Shown here: in pieces, positions 1 to 7,820 of the stretch
How the letters are laid out: each line of letters starts with the position of its first letter
Position numbering within the stretch: the stretch's first letter is position 1
Program-made: the position numbers and the translations under genes
Notes under the pieces: generated by a model
The model's input: only the letters and a program-made list of their open reading frames with translations
Databases searched by the model: none
Told to the model about the DNA's origin: nothing
NCBI RefSeq assembly: GCF_000467105.1
Contig: NZ_BATI01000005.1
Span: 124,001-188,000 of the forward strand
DNA from: Aquipseudomonas alcaligenes NBRC 14159
GTDB taxonomy: Bacteria; Pseudomonadota; Gammaproteobacteria; Pseudomonadales; Pseudomonadaceae
DNA length: 64,000 nucleotides
Reading direction: 5' to 3'

Positions 1-257
1 TCGCGGCTCCAGCGCCAGATGCGCTCGAAACGCGCCTGGTCATTGGCCACCAGGGCGAAGAACAGCGCGTAGGACTGCCCTTCCGAGGTGCTGTGGTTCT
101 TCTCCAGACTGGACTCCAGGACGCGGCCGTCCGGCTGGATCCAGTGCTCGGCGAAGCGCTGCCAGTGCGGCCACTGGACCGGGCAGGCAGCCTGCGCGGC
201 GCTGCCGAGCATGAGGCTCAGCAGGCCGGCGCAGAGAGTCGGATACAGACGCCGCAT
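1..257 (-). CDS. bcsZ: BcsZ endo-1,4-beta-glucanase (GH8), N-terminal part only
   Basis: Periplasmic cellulase of the cellulose secretion system. Only the first 85 codons lie in the window; the gene runs off the left edge. A signal peptide of about 23 residues ends at AQA. It is followed by the GH8 start, including EKNHSTSEGQSYALFFALVA, in which the Glu of TSEGQSY corresponds to the catalytic acid of E. coli BcsZ. The ATG at 257 lies 8 nt after the bcsB stop, so it is the last visible gene of a bcsQ-bcsA-bcsB-bcsZ operon. The family is about 370 residues long; the C-terminal part cannot be judged. Confidence 0.9.
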   Translation of the reverse strand, partial: MRRLYPTLCAGLLSLMLGSAAQAACPVQWPHWQRFAEHWIQPDGRVLESSLEKNHSTSEGQSYALFFALVANDQARFERIWRWSR

Positions 258-265
258 GGCCGACC

Positions 266-2554
266 TCAGCCGTTCAGGCGGGCACGGGCCCGCGCACGCA
301 GGCTGACGAACAGCAGCAGGCTGATCAGGCCGACGCCCAGCGCGGTGAGCAGCAGCATCCAGCCCAGGTTGTGCGCCAGCAGCCACTGCAGGTAGCGGAA
401 CCAGCCCAGGTCGCCGACATGGTATTGCTCGTCGGCCACCAGCGAGTTGATGCGCGTGCCGTTGACCACCGCCAGGCTGCCCTGCAGGGACTGCTCGTAG
501 TCCTCGCCGCCACGCAGGGCCGCGCTGACTTCGCCCAGCCGCTCCGCAGCGCTGGCGGCGATCACCACCACGCTGCGCTCGCTGGTCAGCGGCGACTCGA
601 AGCCGGTCACGTAGGCGCCGGCCGCACCACCGTCGAGGATCAGGTTGCTGCGCGCCGGGCGCAGGTTGGCGCGGCTGTCGCTGTCCACCCAGTGGCGCAC
701 GCGATGGACCAGGTCGGACAGCTCGAAGCGGGCGCGACCGTTGATCTGCGCCGGCAGCCAGTCGGCCCAGCGCTCCAGCAGCGGCTGGTTGCTGCCGGTG
801 GCCAGCACCAGCAGGTCCTTGTCCTCCAGCTCGGCATCGTTGTCGCCCTGGGTCACGCTGACGCCGCTGGCCGGCAGGCCGGTGGATTCACCGAAGCGAC
901 CGAGCAGATCGAGCAGCAGGGAGATTTCTTCGGCACTGGCGCCGGCCGGGATCACCACGGCGGTCTCGGCCAGGTCGGCCATGCGGGTGAACGGGAAGCC
1001 GCTGCTCTGGAACACGCCCAGGTTGGGCATGGCGATGAAATGCTCGTAGCCGCTCAGGTCCAGGGTCGAATCCGGCTCGATGGTGCCGCGCATGTTGTCG
1101 ATGATGATGTCGCGACAATCACCCTGCTTGATGTAGTCGTACATGAAGCGCAGCTGCAGGGCCGACTGCAGCGGCAGGCTGTCCAGCGGCAACATCAGCT
1201 TGGCCTCACGCAACAGGCTGTCATCCTGCAGCTTGGCCAGCAGGGACTTGTCGAGGTTCTCCTGCGACGGCAGCGGCAGCGACTTGATGAACTTGCCGCC
1301 GACACTGATCAGCAGCGACGAGTTGGTCGACACCGGCTGTGGCGTATAGCGGTACTTGAGGTGCAGCGGTACGCCCGGCTGGCGCCAGTTGAACAGGTCC
1401 GGCGGCAGGCGCATGGGCAGGTTGATGGTGCCCGGATCATAGCCGGAAACGCTCAGGCGCTTGGCATCGGCCAGCTCGCCGAGGCGCACCGGGCGATCGC
1501 TGGGCAGCCAGTTCGGCGCGTCATAGGGTTCGCGCGGCGCCAGGCTGTCGATGCGCTCGATGCGGGCGTGGGCGCCGGACAGTACCTGGCTGCCGGTGAC
1601 CAGCGCCAGGGCGGCCTGCTTGAGTTGTTCGCTGTCGTCACCACGCAGGATCAGCAGCTTGCCAAAGGGATCGGCGGGATGCGCCATCAGGGTCAGACTG
1701 GGGCCCTTGTCGGTTGCCTCGGGCACACCGTCGACACTGGCCGCACCGCTGAGCAGGACAATGGCGTTGCCCTTCTCCGGCAGCTGGCCGAGGCTCACCG
1801 GGAAACGCGCACCGCGATAGCTGGCCAGCGCGCCGAACCACGAGGACACCATGCCGGCGGCCTCCAGGCTGCGGTTGTCCGGCGCACCGGCAAACACGAA
1901 GGGCAGCTCCAGCAAACGCGAATCGCGGCTGTCGAAGAACGGCAGCGGCAGCTTGGCCAGGTCGTCCGGCAGGGCGATCTGGGTGGTCTCCAGCTGCAGT
2001 TCGCTGGTGTTGCTGACCTTGGCCCACAGGCTGGAATGCAGTGGGTCCTCGCACATCATGGTGTAGTGGCCGATCAGCTGCAGGGTCAGGCGGTTGAATT
2101 CGGTGATCAGGTGCGGCGGGATATCCAGTACCTGCTGCTGCAGAGTCCCGGCGGTTTCCTTGGGCACCGGCAGGCTGGCCGCCACCTGGTCGTTGACCAT
2201 CAGGTTGATCTGCGACAGGTCGGGCAGCAGCGCCGGCGAGTAGCTGTACTCCAGTTTGACCCGCGCCTTGCTCACCACCTGGTCGGCACGCACGTCGAAG
2301 CTGACGCTGTCACTGCCCTCGATGCCGCGCAGGTGCATGGTGTAGTTGGCGCCCAGCTGCTTGAGCGTGGCGCTGTAGGTCGGCACGAACTCGACCGGCA
2401 CGGCCTCCGCCGGTACCTCACCACCTTCGACGGCAGCGCCCTCGACGGCGACGGCGCTCTCCTCGACCGGCTCCTCGGCCCAGGTGGATGCCGCCAGCAG
2501 CGGCAGGGTCAATGCGAGACACAGGGACGACAGTCCATTGCGTTTCTGGCTCAT
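266..2554 (-). CDS. bcsB: BcsB cyclic-di-GMP-binding/periplasmic cellulose synthase subunit
   Basis: Membrane-anchored periplasmic partner of BcsA that guides the cellulose chain through the periplasm. The 762-residue protein has a signal peptide (about residues 1-26, ending STWA), a long periplasmic part with the paired carbohydrate-binding and flavodoxin-like domains of the family, and one C-terminal anchor (about 730-752) followed by a basic tail. Length fits BcsB (about 750-780). Its start overlaps the bcsA stop by 4 nt (ATGA), implying coupled translation. No broken frames or missing regions were noticed. Assignment rests on sequence style, domain layout and position between bcsA and bcsZ. 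Confidence 0.95.
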   Translation of the reverse strand: MSQKRNGLSSLCLALTLPLLAASTWAEEPVEESAVAVEGAAVEGGEVPAEAVPVEFVPTYSATLKQLGANYTMHLRGIEGSDSVSFDVRADQVVSKARVKLEYSYSPALLPDLSQINLMVNDQVAASLPVPKETAGTLQQQVLDIPPHLITEFNRLTLQLIGHYTMMCEDPLHSSLWAKVSNTSELQLETTQIALPDDLAKLPLPFFDSRDSRLLELPFVFAGAPDNRSLEAAGMVSSWFGALASYRGARFPVSLGQLPEKGNAIVLLSGAASVDGVPEATDKGPSLTLMAHPADPFGKLLILRGDDSEQLKQAALALVTGSQVLSGAHARIERIDSLAPREPYDAPNWLPSDRPVRLGELADAKRLSVSGYDPGTINLPMRLPPDLFNWRQPGVPLHLKYRYTPQPVSTNSSLLISVGGKFIKSLPLPSQENLDKSLLAKLQDDSLLREAKLMLPLDSLPLQSALQLRFMYDYIKQGDCRDIIIDNMRGTIEPDSTLDLSGYEHFIAMPNLGVFQSSGFPFTRMADLAETAVVIPAGASAEEISLLLDLLGRFGESTGLPASGVSVTQGDNDAELEDKDLLVLATGSNQPLLERWADWLPAQINGRARFELSDLVHRVRHWVDSDSRANLRPARSNLILDGGAAGAYVTGFESPLTSERSVVVIAASAAERLGEVSAALRGGEDYEQSLQGSLAVVNGTRINSLVADEQYHVGDLGWFRYLQWLLAHNLGWMLLLTALGVGLISLLLFVSLRARARARLNG

Positions 2555-4734
2555 GGGTTCCTCGGGGTGGAGCGAAGGTGGAAAGACGGGATGCGCAAGC
2601 GCACACGCAATTCGGCGAAGGTGGCGCGTGACAGCAGACGAATGCCGCGCCAGCCAATGCTGGAGACTTCAGCCAGGGCGCCCAGCGGTGTATCGACAGC
2701 ACCCTGGCCCCAGGTGGCGGCCCAGGTGTCGGCACGCGAGAAGGTCATGCGAGTCAGTTCGCGCTGCTGCTCAAGGTTCAATTCGAGGAAGTTCAGGCCC
2801 AGCACGCCGTCGCGGGAGAACATCACCACGGCGGGGAACACGCACTCCTCGTTGTCGCGGAACAGCGATACCAGCAGCTGCTCACCACGCTCGACATGTG
2901 CCCCTTCCGGCAGGGCGATGCCGATGCCGCGCTGGGAGAAGTCGTTGGTCCGGCAGACGATGGTCTTGCCGTTGGCCAGGCTCAGGGTGGCCGGCAGCTC
3001 GGCGTACACCCGCGGCTCGGCACGAATCTGCCGGGCTTCGGCGGCCACCGCGACCGACGCGGCGCTGATGACGATGTTGTAGAAGGTCCAGGTCAGGTTG
3101 ATCAGCACGGTGGCCACGCTGACCTCGGGATCGAAGCCCAGCTTCCACAGGCCGGCCAGCACGCCCAGCACGTTCAGCGCCAGCACCACGATGTAGGGGC
3201 GCGCCATCTTCCAGTCGAAGTAGCTCTGGTCGATCACCCCGCCCTTGGCCGTCACGTTGAACTTGCCGAGCTTGGGGTTGACCATCGCCAGCAGCACCGG
3301 ACGCATGATGTACCAGGCCAACACCGACTCGTAGACCTCGTTCCAGAAGGAATGGCGGAAGCGCCCCTGGATGGTCGAGTTGGTGACGCTGGCGATGAGG
3401 ATGTGCGGCAGCGCATAGGCCATGATCAGCAGGGCCTCGGCCTGGAAGATCTGCGCACCGAAGAACAGGTAGGCCAGCGGCGCGGTGAGGAACACCAGGC
3501 GCGGCAGGCCGTAGAAAAAGTGCAGCATGGCGTTGAGGTAGCACAGCCGCTGGCCGAGCTTGAGCCCCTTGCCCAGCAAGGGGTTGTCGGTGCGGAAGAT
3601 CTGCGCCATGCCGCGCGCCCAGCGGATGCGCTGGCCGATATGCCCGGACAGGCTCTCGGTGGCCAGGCCGGCGGCCTGCGGCAGCGCCAGGTAGGCGGTG
3701 TTGTAGCCCAGACGGTTGAGCTTGAGGGCGGTGTGGGCGTCCTCGGTGACGGTCTCCACGGCGATGCCGCCGACTTCCTCCAGCGGGCCGCGCTTGATGA
3801 TGGCGCAGGAGCCGCAGAAGAAGGTGGCGTTCCACAGGTCGTTGCCGTCCTGCACCAGACCATAGAACAGCTCGCCCTCGTTGGGCACCGAACGGAAGGT
3901 GTCGAGGTTCTTCTCGAAGGGGTCCGGCGAGAAGAAGAAGTGCGGCGTCTGCAGCATCGCCAGCTTGGGGTCGCGCAGGAACCAGCCCATGCCGACCTGG
4001 AGGAAGGAGCGGGTCGGCACGTGGTCGGCGTCGAAGATGGCGATGTAGTCGCCGTGGGTCAGCTTCAGCGCGTGGTTGAGGTTGCCAGCCTTGGCGTGGA
4101 AGTTGTCCGGGCGAATGATGTAGCCGATCCCAGCCTCGGCGCAGAAAGCACGAAACTCCTCGCGGCGGCCGTCATCGAGCACGTAGACGTTGAGCTTGTC
4201 CTTCGGCCAGTCGATGGCCTGGGCGGCGAAGGCGGTGAGCTTGATGATCTCCAGCGGCTCGTTGTAGGTGGGGATGTACACATCCACCGTGGGCCACAGG
4301 GCGGTGTCGCGCGGCAGCGGGTAGGGCTTGCGCTGCAGCGGCCAGGCCGTTTGCAGGTAACCCAGCAGCAGCACCAGCAGGGCATACAGCTCGGCCAGCA
4401 CCAGGCCGTAGCCGAACAGCATGTCCAACGGCTTTTCGAAACCTAGGGAGCTGGTCAGACGCCAGTACATGTAGCGCAGCGAGGCGATCACCGACAGCGT
4501 GATCATCGCCAGCATCGCCAGGCGATTGGCACGCCGGCGCAATAACAACGCCGCCGCCATACAGGCGGCGGTAAACAGCATCTGCTGCTCCAGGTCGAGC
4601 GGCGCGGCGATGACGATGATCATCAGCCCCAGGGCCACCAGCGTCAGCAGGTTCTGTCCCAGGGGCCTGGATAACAGCCGCGTGAGCCCTCCGGCCGGTG
4701 CCAGCGCACCGGCCAGCGCATTGCGCCAGGTCAT
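2551..4734 (-). CDS. bcsA: BcsA cellulose synthase catalytic subunit (UDP-forming)
   Basis: Inner-membrane GT2 synthase that polymerises UDP-glucose into beta-1,4-glucan and extrudes it. The 727-residue protein has several N-terminal membrane segments. The glycosyltransferase motifs follow in order: DDG (187-189), DAD (235-237), TED (330-332) and QRIRW (368-372). After further membrane segments comes a PilZ domain with RAEPR (571-575) and DFSQRG (598-603), the RxxxR and DxSxxG elements that bind cyclic-di-GMP. All catalytic and allosteric motifs are intact, so the enzyme should be active and c-di-GMP dependent. It overlaps bcsQ upstream and bcsB downstream by 4 nt each. Diguanylate cyclases at 17776 and 54524 could supply the activator, but no specific link is shown. 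Confidence 0.97.
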   Translation of the reverse strand: MTWRNALAGALAPAGGLTRLLSRPLGQNLLTLVALGLMIIVIAAPLDLEQQMLFTAACMAAALLLRRRANRLAMLAMITLSVIASLRYMYWRLTSSLGFEKPLDMLFGYGLVLAELYALLVLLLGYLQTAWPLQRKPYPLPRDTALWPTVDVYIPTYNEPLEIIKLTAFAAQAIDWPKDKLNVYVLDDGRREEFRAFCAEAGIGYIIRPDNFHAKAGNLNHALKLTHGDYIAIFDADHVPTRSFLQVGMGWFLRDPKLAMLQTPHFFFSPDPFEKNLDTFRSVPNEGELFYGLVQDGNDLWNATFFCGSCAIIKRGPLEEVGGIAVETVTEDAHTALKLNRLGYNTAYLALPQAAGLATESLSGHIGQRIRWARGMAQIFRTDNPLLGKGLKLGQRLCYLNAMLHFFYGLPRLVFLTAPLAYLFFGAQIFQAEALLIMAYALPHILIASVTNSTIQGRFRHSFWNEVYESVLAWYIMRPVLLAMVNPKLGKFNVTAKGGVIDQSYFDWKMARPYIVVLALNVLGVLAGLWKLGFDPEVSVATVLINLTWTFYNIVISAASVAVAAEARQIRAEPRVYAELPATLSLANGKTIVCRTNDFSQRGIGIALPEGAHVERGEQLLVSLFRDNEECVFPAVVMFSRDGVLGLNFLELNLEQQRELTRMTFSRADTWAATWGQGAVDTPLGALAEVSSIGWRGIRLLSRATFAELRVRLRIPSFHLRSTPRNP

Positions 4735-5882
4735 GCCGGCTGCTCGACCTGCGCAGCGCTCGCCAGGCGTTCCACCAGGGCCTGGGCACAGTCGAGAATG
4801 TCGTGGCAGCCGCGACCCTGCGGATCGTAATCCAGCACGTTGCGGTTGTAGGCCAGGGCTTCGGTGATCGACTGATCACGATGGACGGTACCGATCACCT
4901 GCTGGCCCAGCAGGCCCTGCATGATCTGGGTGATGTCGCGACTCAGCTGGCGCGAGTTGTCGACCTGGTTGATCAGGTAGCTGGTGCCGACGAAGCTCTT
5001 GCGCCCGACCGTGTGGGTCTTGATCAGGCTGTCGATCATCGGCAGCGCGGTGTAGGACGCGGCGTCGGCCAGGCTCACCACCAGGGCCAGATTGGCCACG
5101 CTCAGGGCCTGCTGCAGATAGACGGACGGGCCGGGCGGCGTATCGATGATCACCAGCGCGCCCTCGGCCAGCTGCAGGTCGCTGAGGTGGCGCGCCAGCC
5201 ATTGCGGATCGTCGTGCAGCTGCGTTTCGAAGTCGCGACGCTGCGCTTCCTCGACCAGGCCATGCGGCAGCACGAACACGCCTTCGGCGCTGGACATGCC
5301 CTGCTCGCGCCAGTCCTGATCGAAATGGGCGATACCGCGCTGACCGAGCGCCTGCTGCTCGTCAACCGAGAGGAAGTGATGATGCAGGGCGTTCTGCGGG
5401 TCCATATCGAGCGCCAGCACCGGCCGGCCGGCCCGCTGCAGCGCCGCGGCCAGGTTGGCCGCCAGGGTACTCTTGCCGACCCCGCCCTTGGCGGAGACCA
5501 CGGCCAGAATGCGGATGTGATCGAGCTTGGGCGCCGCAGCAACGGGTACCACCGGCTCCTCGACCGGCGTGCGAGCCTCCTGTCCCAGCTTGGCCAGCAG
5601 GCTGCGCAGCCCGGCAGCAGACCAGGCGGACACGGCCTCCGGCTCGGCAGGCGCGGCGACGGGCGCACTGGCCTGGACAGGGGCCTGCACGGACTCAGCC
5701 ACCGGCTCGACGGGTGCCGCAGCCGGCTGCGTCATGGGCGCAGGCGCGGGCTCACCACCAGACAGCACCGGCCAGCGGCGCTGGGAAGCGGTCTCGCTGC
5801 CCTCCTGGGAGATTTCCTGGTACTGGTCTGCACGACCGCCGAACAGCTTGAAAAGACTGGAGATATCGCTCGAGGCACTCAT
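4731..5882 (-). CDS. bcsQ: BcsR-BcsQ fusion: cellulose-operon ParA/MinD-like ATPase
   Basis: First gene of the cellulose operon (WssA/BcsQ/YhjQ type), 383 residues. Residues about 125-383 are a ParA/MinD-family P-loop ATPase with deviant Walker A KGGVGKST (132-139). Members of this family support membrane assembly or polar placement of the Bcs complex. The first 40 residues (DISSLFKLFGGRADQYQEI, then RRWPVL) resemble the separate small protein BcsR of enterobacteria. They are joined to the ATPase by a Pro/Ala/Val-rich linker (about 44-118). So BcsR and BcsQ appear fused in one chain. The ATG at 5882 gives the BcsR-like start; translation continues into bcsA by ATGA overlap. The BcsR resemblance is by eye. 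Confidence 0.85.
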   Translation of the reverse strand: MSASSDISSLFKLFGGRADQYQEISQEGSETASQRRWPVLSGGEPAPAPMTQPAAAPVEPVAESVQAPVQASAPVAAPAEPEAVSAWSAAGLRSLLAKLGQEARTPVEEPVVPVAAAPKLDHIRILAVVSAKGGVGKSTLAANLAAALQRAGRPVLALDMDPQNALHHHFLSVDEQQALGQRGIAHFDQDWREQGMSSAEGVFVLPHGLVEEAQRRDFETQLHDDPQWLARHLSDLQLAEGALVIIDTPPGPSVYLQQALSVANLALVVSLADAASYTALPMIDSLIKTHTVGRKSFVGTSYLINQVDNSRQLSRDITQIMQGLLGQQVIGTVHRDQSITEALAYNRNVLDYDPQGRGCHDILDCAQALVERLASAAQVEQPA

Positions 5883-6276
5883 AACTTCACACTGAGAGTT
5901 CCGGTTTTCGGCAGCAACCCAAGCGGGCGTGACAGAAAAACAACGTCAAAAAAACATCTTGTTTTTATGATTTTTTTGAATTGCGTCAATTCTACAGCGT
6001 AATAAATGATTGATGTCAAGATGATATTGCAGTAAGCGCAGGCCGATCCCGGGCAGAGCCTCGACCTAGAGCATCCATGCGCCTGCGCAAAAAATCGCCA
6101 GCCCGGCGAGCGCACCGCAGCGATGCGCACCGCACCGATTTGACGCACAAGACCGCGCCCCACACCCCCGCAACATCCGCGCAATCGCCAACCGGCCGCT
6201 CTGGCACGGCATTCGCTAGCAACTTCCGCGCAGGATGACCACCCCTACGGGTCGGTCGCCGACACATTCATCGCAA
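5883..6276. promoter_or_regulatory. Divergent intergenic region, cellulose operon promoter side
   Basis: About 390 bp without a credible gene, between the leftward bcs operon and the rightward riboswitch. The stretch 5930-6035 is strikingly AT-rich for this genome. It contains an A/T palindrome (AAAAACA, TCT, TGTTTTT, about 5947-5963) and long A and T runs, so the bcs promoter and a bent or nucleoid-protein-bound segment probably lie here. The right half (6036-6276) returns to normal GC and must carry the promoter that transcribes riboswitch 1. I could not pick a convincing -35/-10 pair. Confidence 0.45.
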
Positions 6277-6377
6277 TGGCCGACTAGGGTTCCGGCTCGC
6301 CCACCAGGGCGAGCGACTGGTCCGAGAGTGGGCAACCTCGACAGAGGTCACACGGAGGGACAAAAGCCCGGGAGAAC
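6277..6377 (+). ncRNA. Guanidine-I riboswitch (ykkC class), copy 1
   Basis: Aptamer for free guanidinium in the 5' leader of the first binding-protein gene. The conserved blocks of the ykkC/guanidine-I class occur in order: ACTAGGGTTCCG, a GC-rich hairpin (GCTCGCC/GGCGAGC), ACTGGTCCGAGAG, ACACGG, then GGGACAAAAGCCCGGGAGA. The start codon is about 53 nt downstream. No hairpin followed by a T-run is seen before the gene. CGGGAG at the aptamer end (6369-6374) is perfectly complementary to CTCCCG (6404-6409), which could form the alternative expression-platform helix. Confidence 0.93.
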
Positions 6378-6429
6378 ACGCGGCACGGCGACCGCCATCC
6401 TGCCTCCCGTCCACTGTTCCGAGGTTGTC

Positions 6430-7491
6430 ATGCTGACTCGCCTGCTGTCCTGCTCACTGCTCGCCCTGCTGCTCCTGCAGCCCGCTCACGCCACACCGCA
6501 AGAAATACGCCCGTTCAAGGTCTGCTGGTCGATCTACGCAGGCTGGATGCTGTGGGGCTACATGGCCGAGGAAGGCATCATCGACAAGTGGGCAAAGAAG
6601 TACGGCATCGAGATTCAGGTCCAGCAGGTACCGGACTACGTGGCCTCGATCGAGCAATACACCGCCGGCCAATACGATGCCTGCGCCATGACCAACATGG
6701 ACGCCCTGACCATTCCGGCCGCCGCCGGCGTGGACTCCACCGCGCTGATCGTCGGCGATTTCTCTGCAGGCGCCGACGGCATCCTGGTGCGTGGCGGCAG
6801 CAAAGACCTGAAGGACCTCAAGGGCAAGACCATCCTGCTGGTGGAGAACTCGGTATCCCATTACCTGCTCAGCCGCGCCCTGGAATGGGCTCACCTGCAG
6901 CCTTCCGACGTCACCATCGAGAACGTCTCGGACAAGGACCTGGCCCAGGTCTGGCGCAGCGGCAAGGGCGACGCGGTGGTGACCTGGAATCCGATCCTCG
7001 CCGACCTGCGCCAGGACGGCGACAGCGTGCAGGTGTTCAGCTCGCACCATGTGCCCGGGGAAATCCTCGACCTGCTGGTGATCAACAGCCAGACCCTGAC
7101 CCAGCACCCGGAGCTCGGCCGCGCCCTCACCGGCGCCTGGTTCGAAGGCATGCGCCTGATGGGCCTGCCCAACGCCGCGGGCGCGGCCGCCCGCGCTAGC
7201 ATGGCCAGAGCGGCGGACACCACCCCGGAAGACTTCGACGAACAGCTGCGCACCATCCGCTCCTTCTATGCACCGCGCTCGGCGGCCGCCTTTGCCAGTG
7301 GCGAGAAAATGCCGGACCTGATGCAGCGCGTCGCCAACTTCGCCGATGCGCAGCAACTGCTCGGTGATGGACCGGGTCTGCAGCGCCTGGGCATTTCCTT
7401 CAGCGACAACCGCGTGCTGGGCAACCCCGCGCAGATCATGCTGCGCTTCAACCCGGCCTATATGCAGCTGGCTGCCGACAATCAGCTGTAA
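6430..7491 (+). CDS. ABC transporter periplasmic binding protein, guanidine/urea-carboxylase type (copy 1)
   Basis: Periplasmic solute-binding protein of the NitT/TauT-like family found next to urea/guanidine carboxylases. The 353-residue precursor has a signal peptide (1-21, ending PAHA) and the family opening VCWSIYAGWMLWGYM, followed by MTNMDALTIPAA and STALIVGDFS. ATG 6430 is chosen because it gives a clean signal peptide and lies just after the riboswitch; longer in-frame reading would run into the aptamer. It is closely related to the protein at 7821 (roughly two-thirds identical where compared by eye). The permease and ATPase genes follow only the second copy, so copy 1 probably delivers substrate to the same transporter. 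Ligand is inferred, guanidine or a relative, from the riboswitch. Confidence 0.9.
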   Translation: MLTRLLSCSLLALLLLQPAHATPQEIRPFKVCWSIYAGWMLWGYMAEEGIIDKWAKKYGIEIQVQQVPDYVASIEQYTAGQYDACAMTNMDALTIPAAAGVDSTALIVGDFSAGADGILVRGGSKDLKDLKGKTILLVENSVSHYLLSRALEWAHLQPSDVTIENVSDKDLAQVWRSGKGDAVVTWNPILADLRQDGDSVQVFSSHHVPGEILDLLVINSQTLTQHPELGRALTGAWFEGMRLMGLPNAAGAAARASMARAADTTPEDFDEQLRTIRSFYAPRSAAAFASGEKMPDLMQRVANFADAQQLLGDGPGLQRLGISFSDNRVLGNPAQIMLRFNPAYMQLAADNQL

Positions 7492-7559
7492 GCACCAATA
7501 GCGAACACCCTGCACCAGCATCGCGCAGGGCGTTGCCAGTGCAAGGCGCACGCTGCAGC

Positions 7560-7584
7560 GCGAGGCCCGCAGCCTGGGCCTCGC
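7560..7584 (+). repeat. Perfect 9-bp hairpin between the two binding-protein genes
   Basis: Nine bases at 7560-7568 pair perfectly with 7576-7584 around a 7-nt loop, 69 nt after the first binding-protein stop. There is no T-run after it, so it is not a classical Rho-independent terminator. It may stabilise the 3' end of the first message or weaken readthrough into riboswitch 2. Confidence 0.5.
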
Positions 7585-7660
7585 ACATAGCTGGCACGAT
7601 GTTCGCTTAATCCAGACCATGCAGAAGCACCCCGCAAGGGGCGCGGCACTACAACTTGCA

Positions 7661-7762
7661 ATGGCCGACTAGGGTTCCGGCTCGCCAAGCCCGGCGAGCG
7701 ACTGGTCCGAGAGTGGGCGACCTCGACAGGGGTTACACGGCGGGACAAAAGCCCGGGAGAAC
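7661..7762 (+). ncRNA. Guanidine-I riboswitch (ykkC class), copy 2
   Basis: A second aptamer, nearly the same sequence as the one at 6277-6377, with all conserved blocks: ACTAGGGTTCCG, ACTGGTCCGAGAG, ACACGG and GGGACAAAAGCCCGGGAGA. Differences are confined mainly to the tip of the first hairpin and to a few single bases. It leads the larger operon of binding protein, permease, ATPase, deiminase-type proteins and carboxylase. The start codon is 58 nt downstream and has a good GGAGG-like site. The CTCCCG segment seen after copy 1 is not conserved here, so the two switches may use different output mechanisms. Confidence 0.94.
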
Positions 7763-7820
7763 GCGCACAGGCCAGTGCCGCGCCGCTCCTGCCCGTATCC
7801 CTGGAACTGGAGGTCTACCC

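Noticed and set aside
371..3082. Long open frame opposite bcsB/bcsA
   Set aside because: Low-complexity Gln/His/Arg-rich translation typical of the antisense of a high-GC gene; bcsB and bcsA on the other strand have full family motifs.
5985..6025. FleQ-type site (GTCaaTAAAtTGAC) before bcsQ
   Set aside because: Only scattered GTCAAT and TTGATGTC pieces with wrong spacing; not called.
5879..6184. Possible 101-residue gene in the bcs upstream region
   Set aside because: No ribosome site, runs through the AT-rich promoter patch and into the bcsQ start; composition not protein-like.
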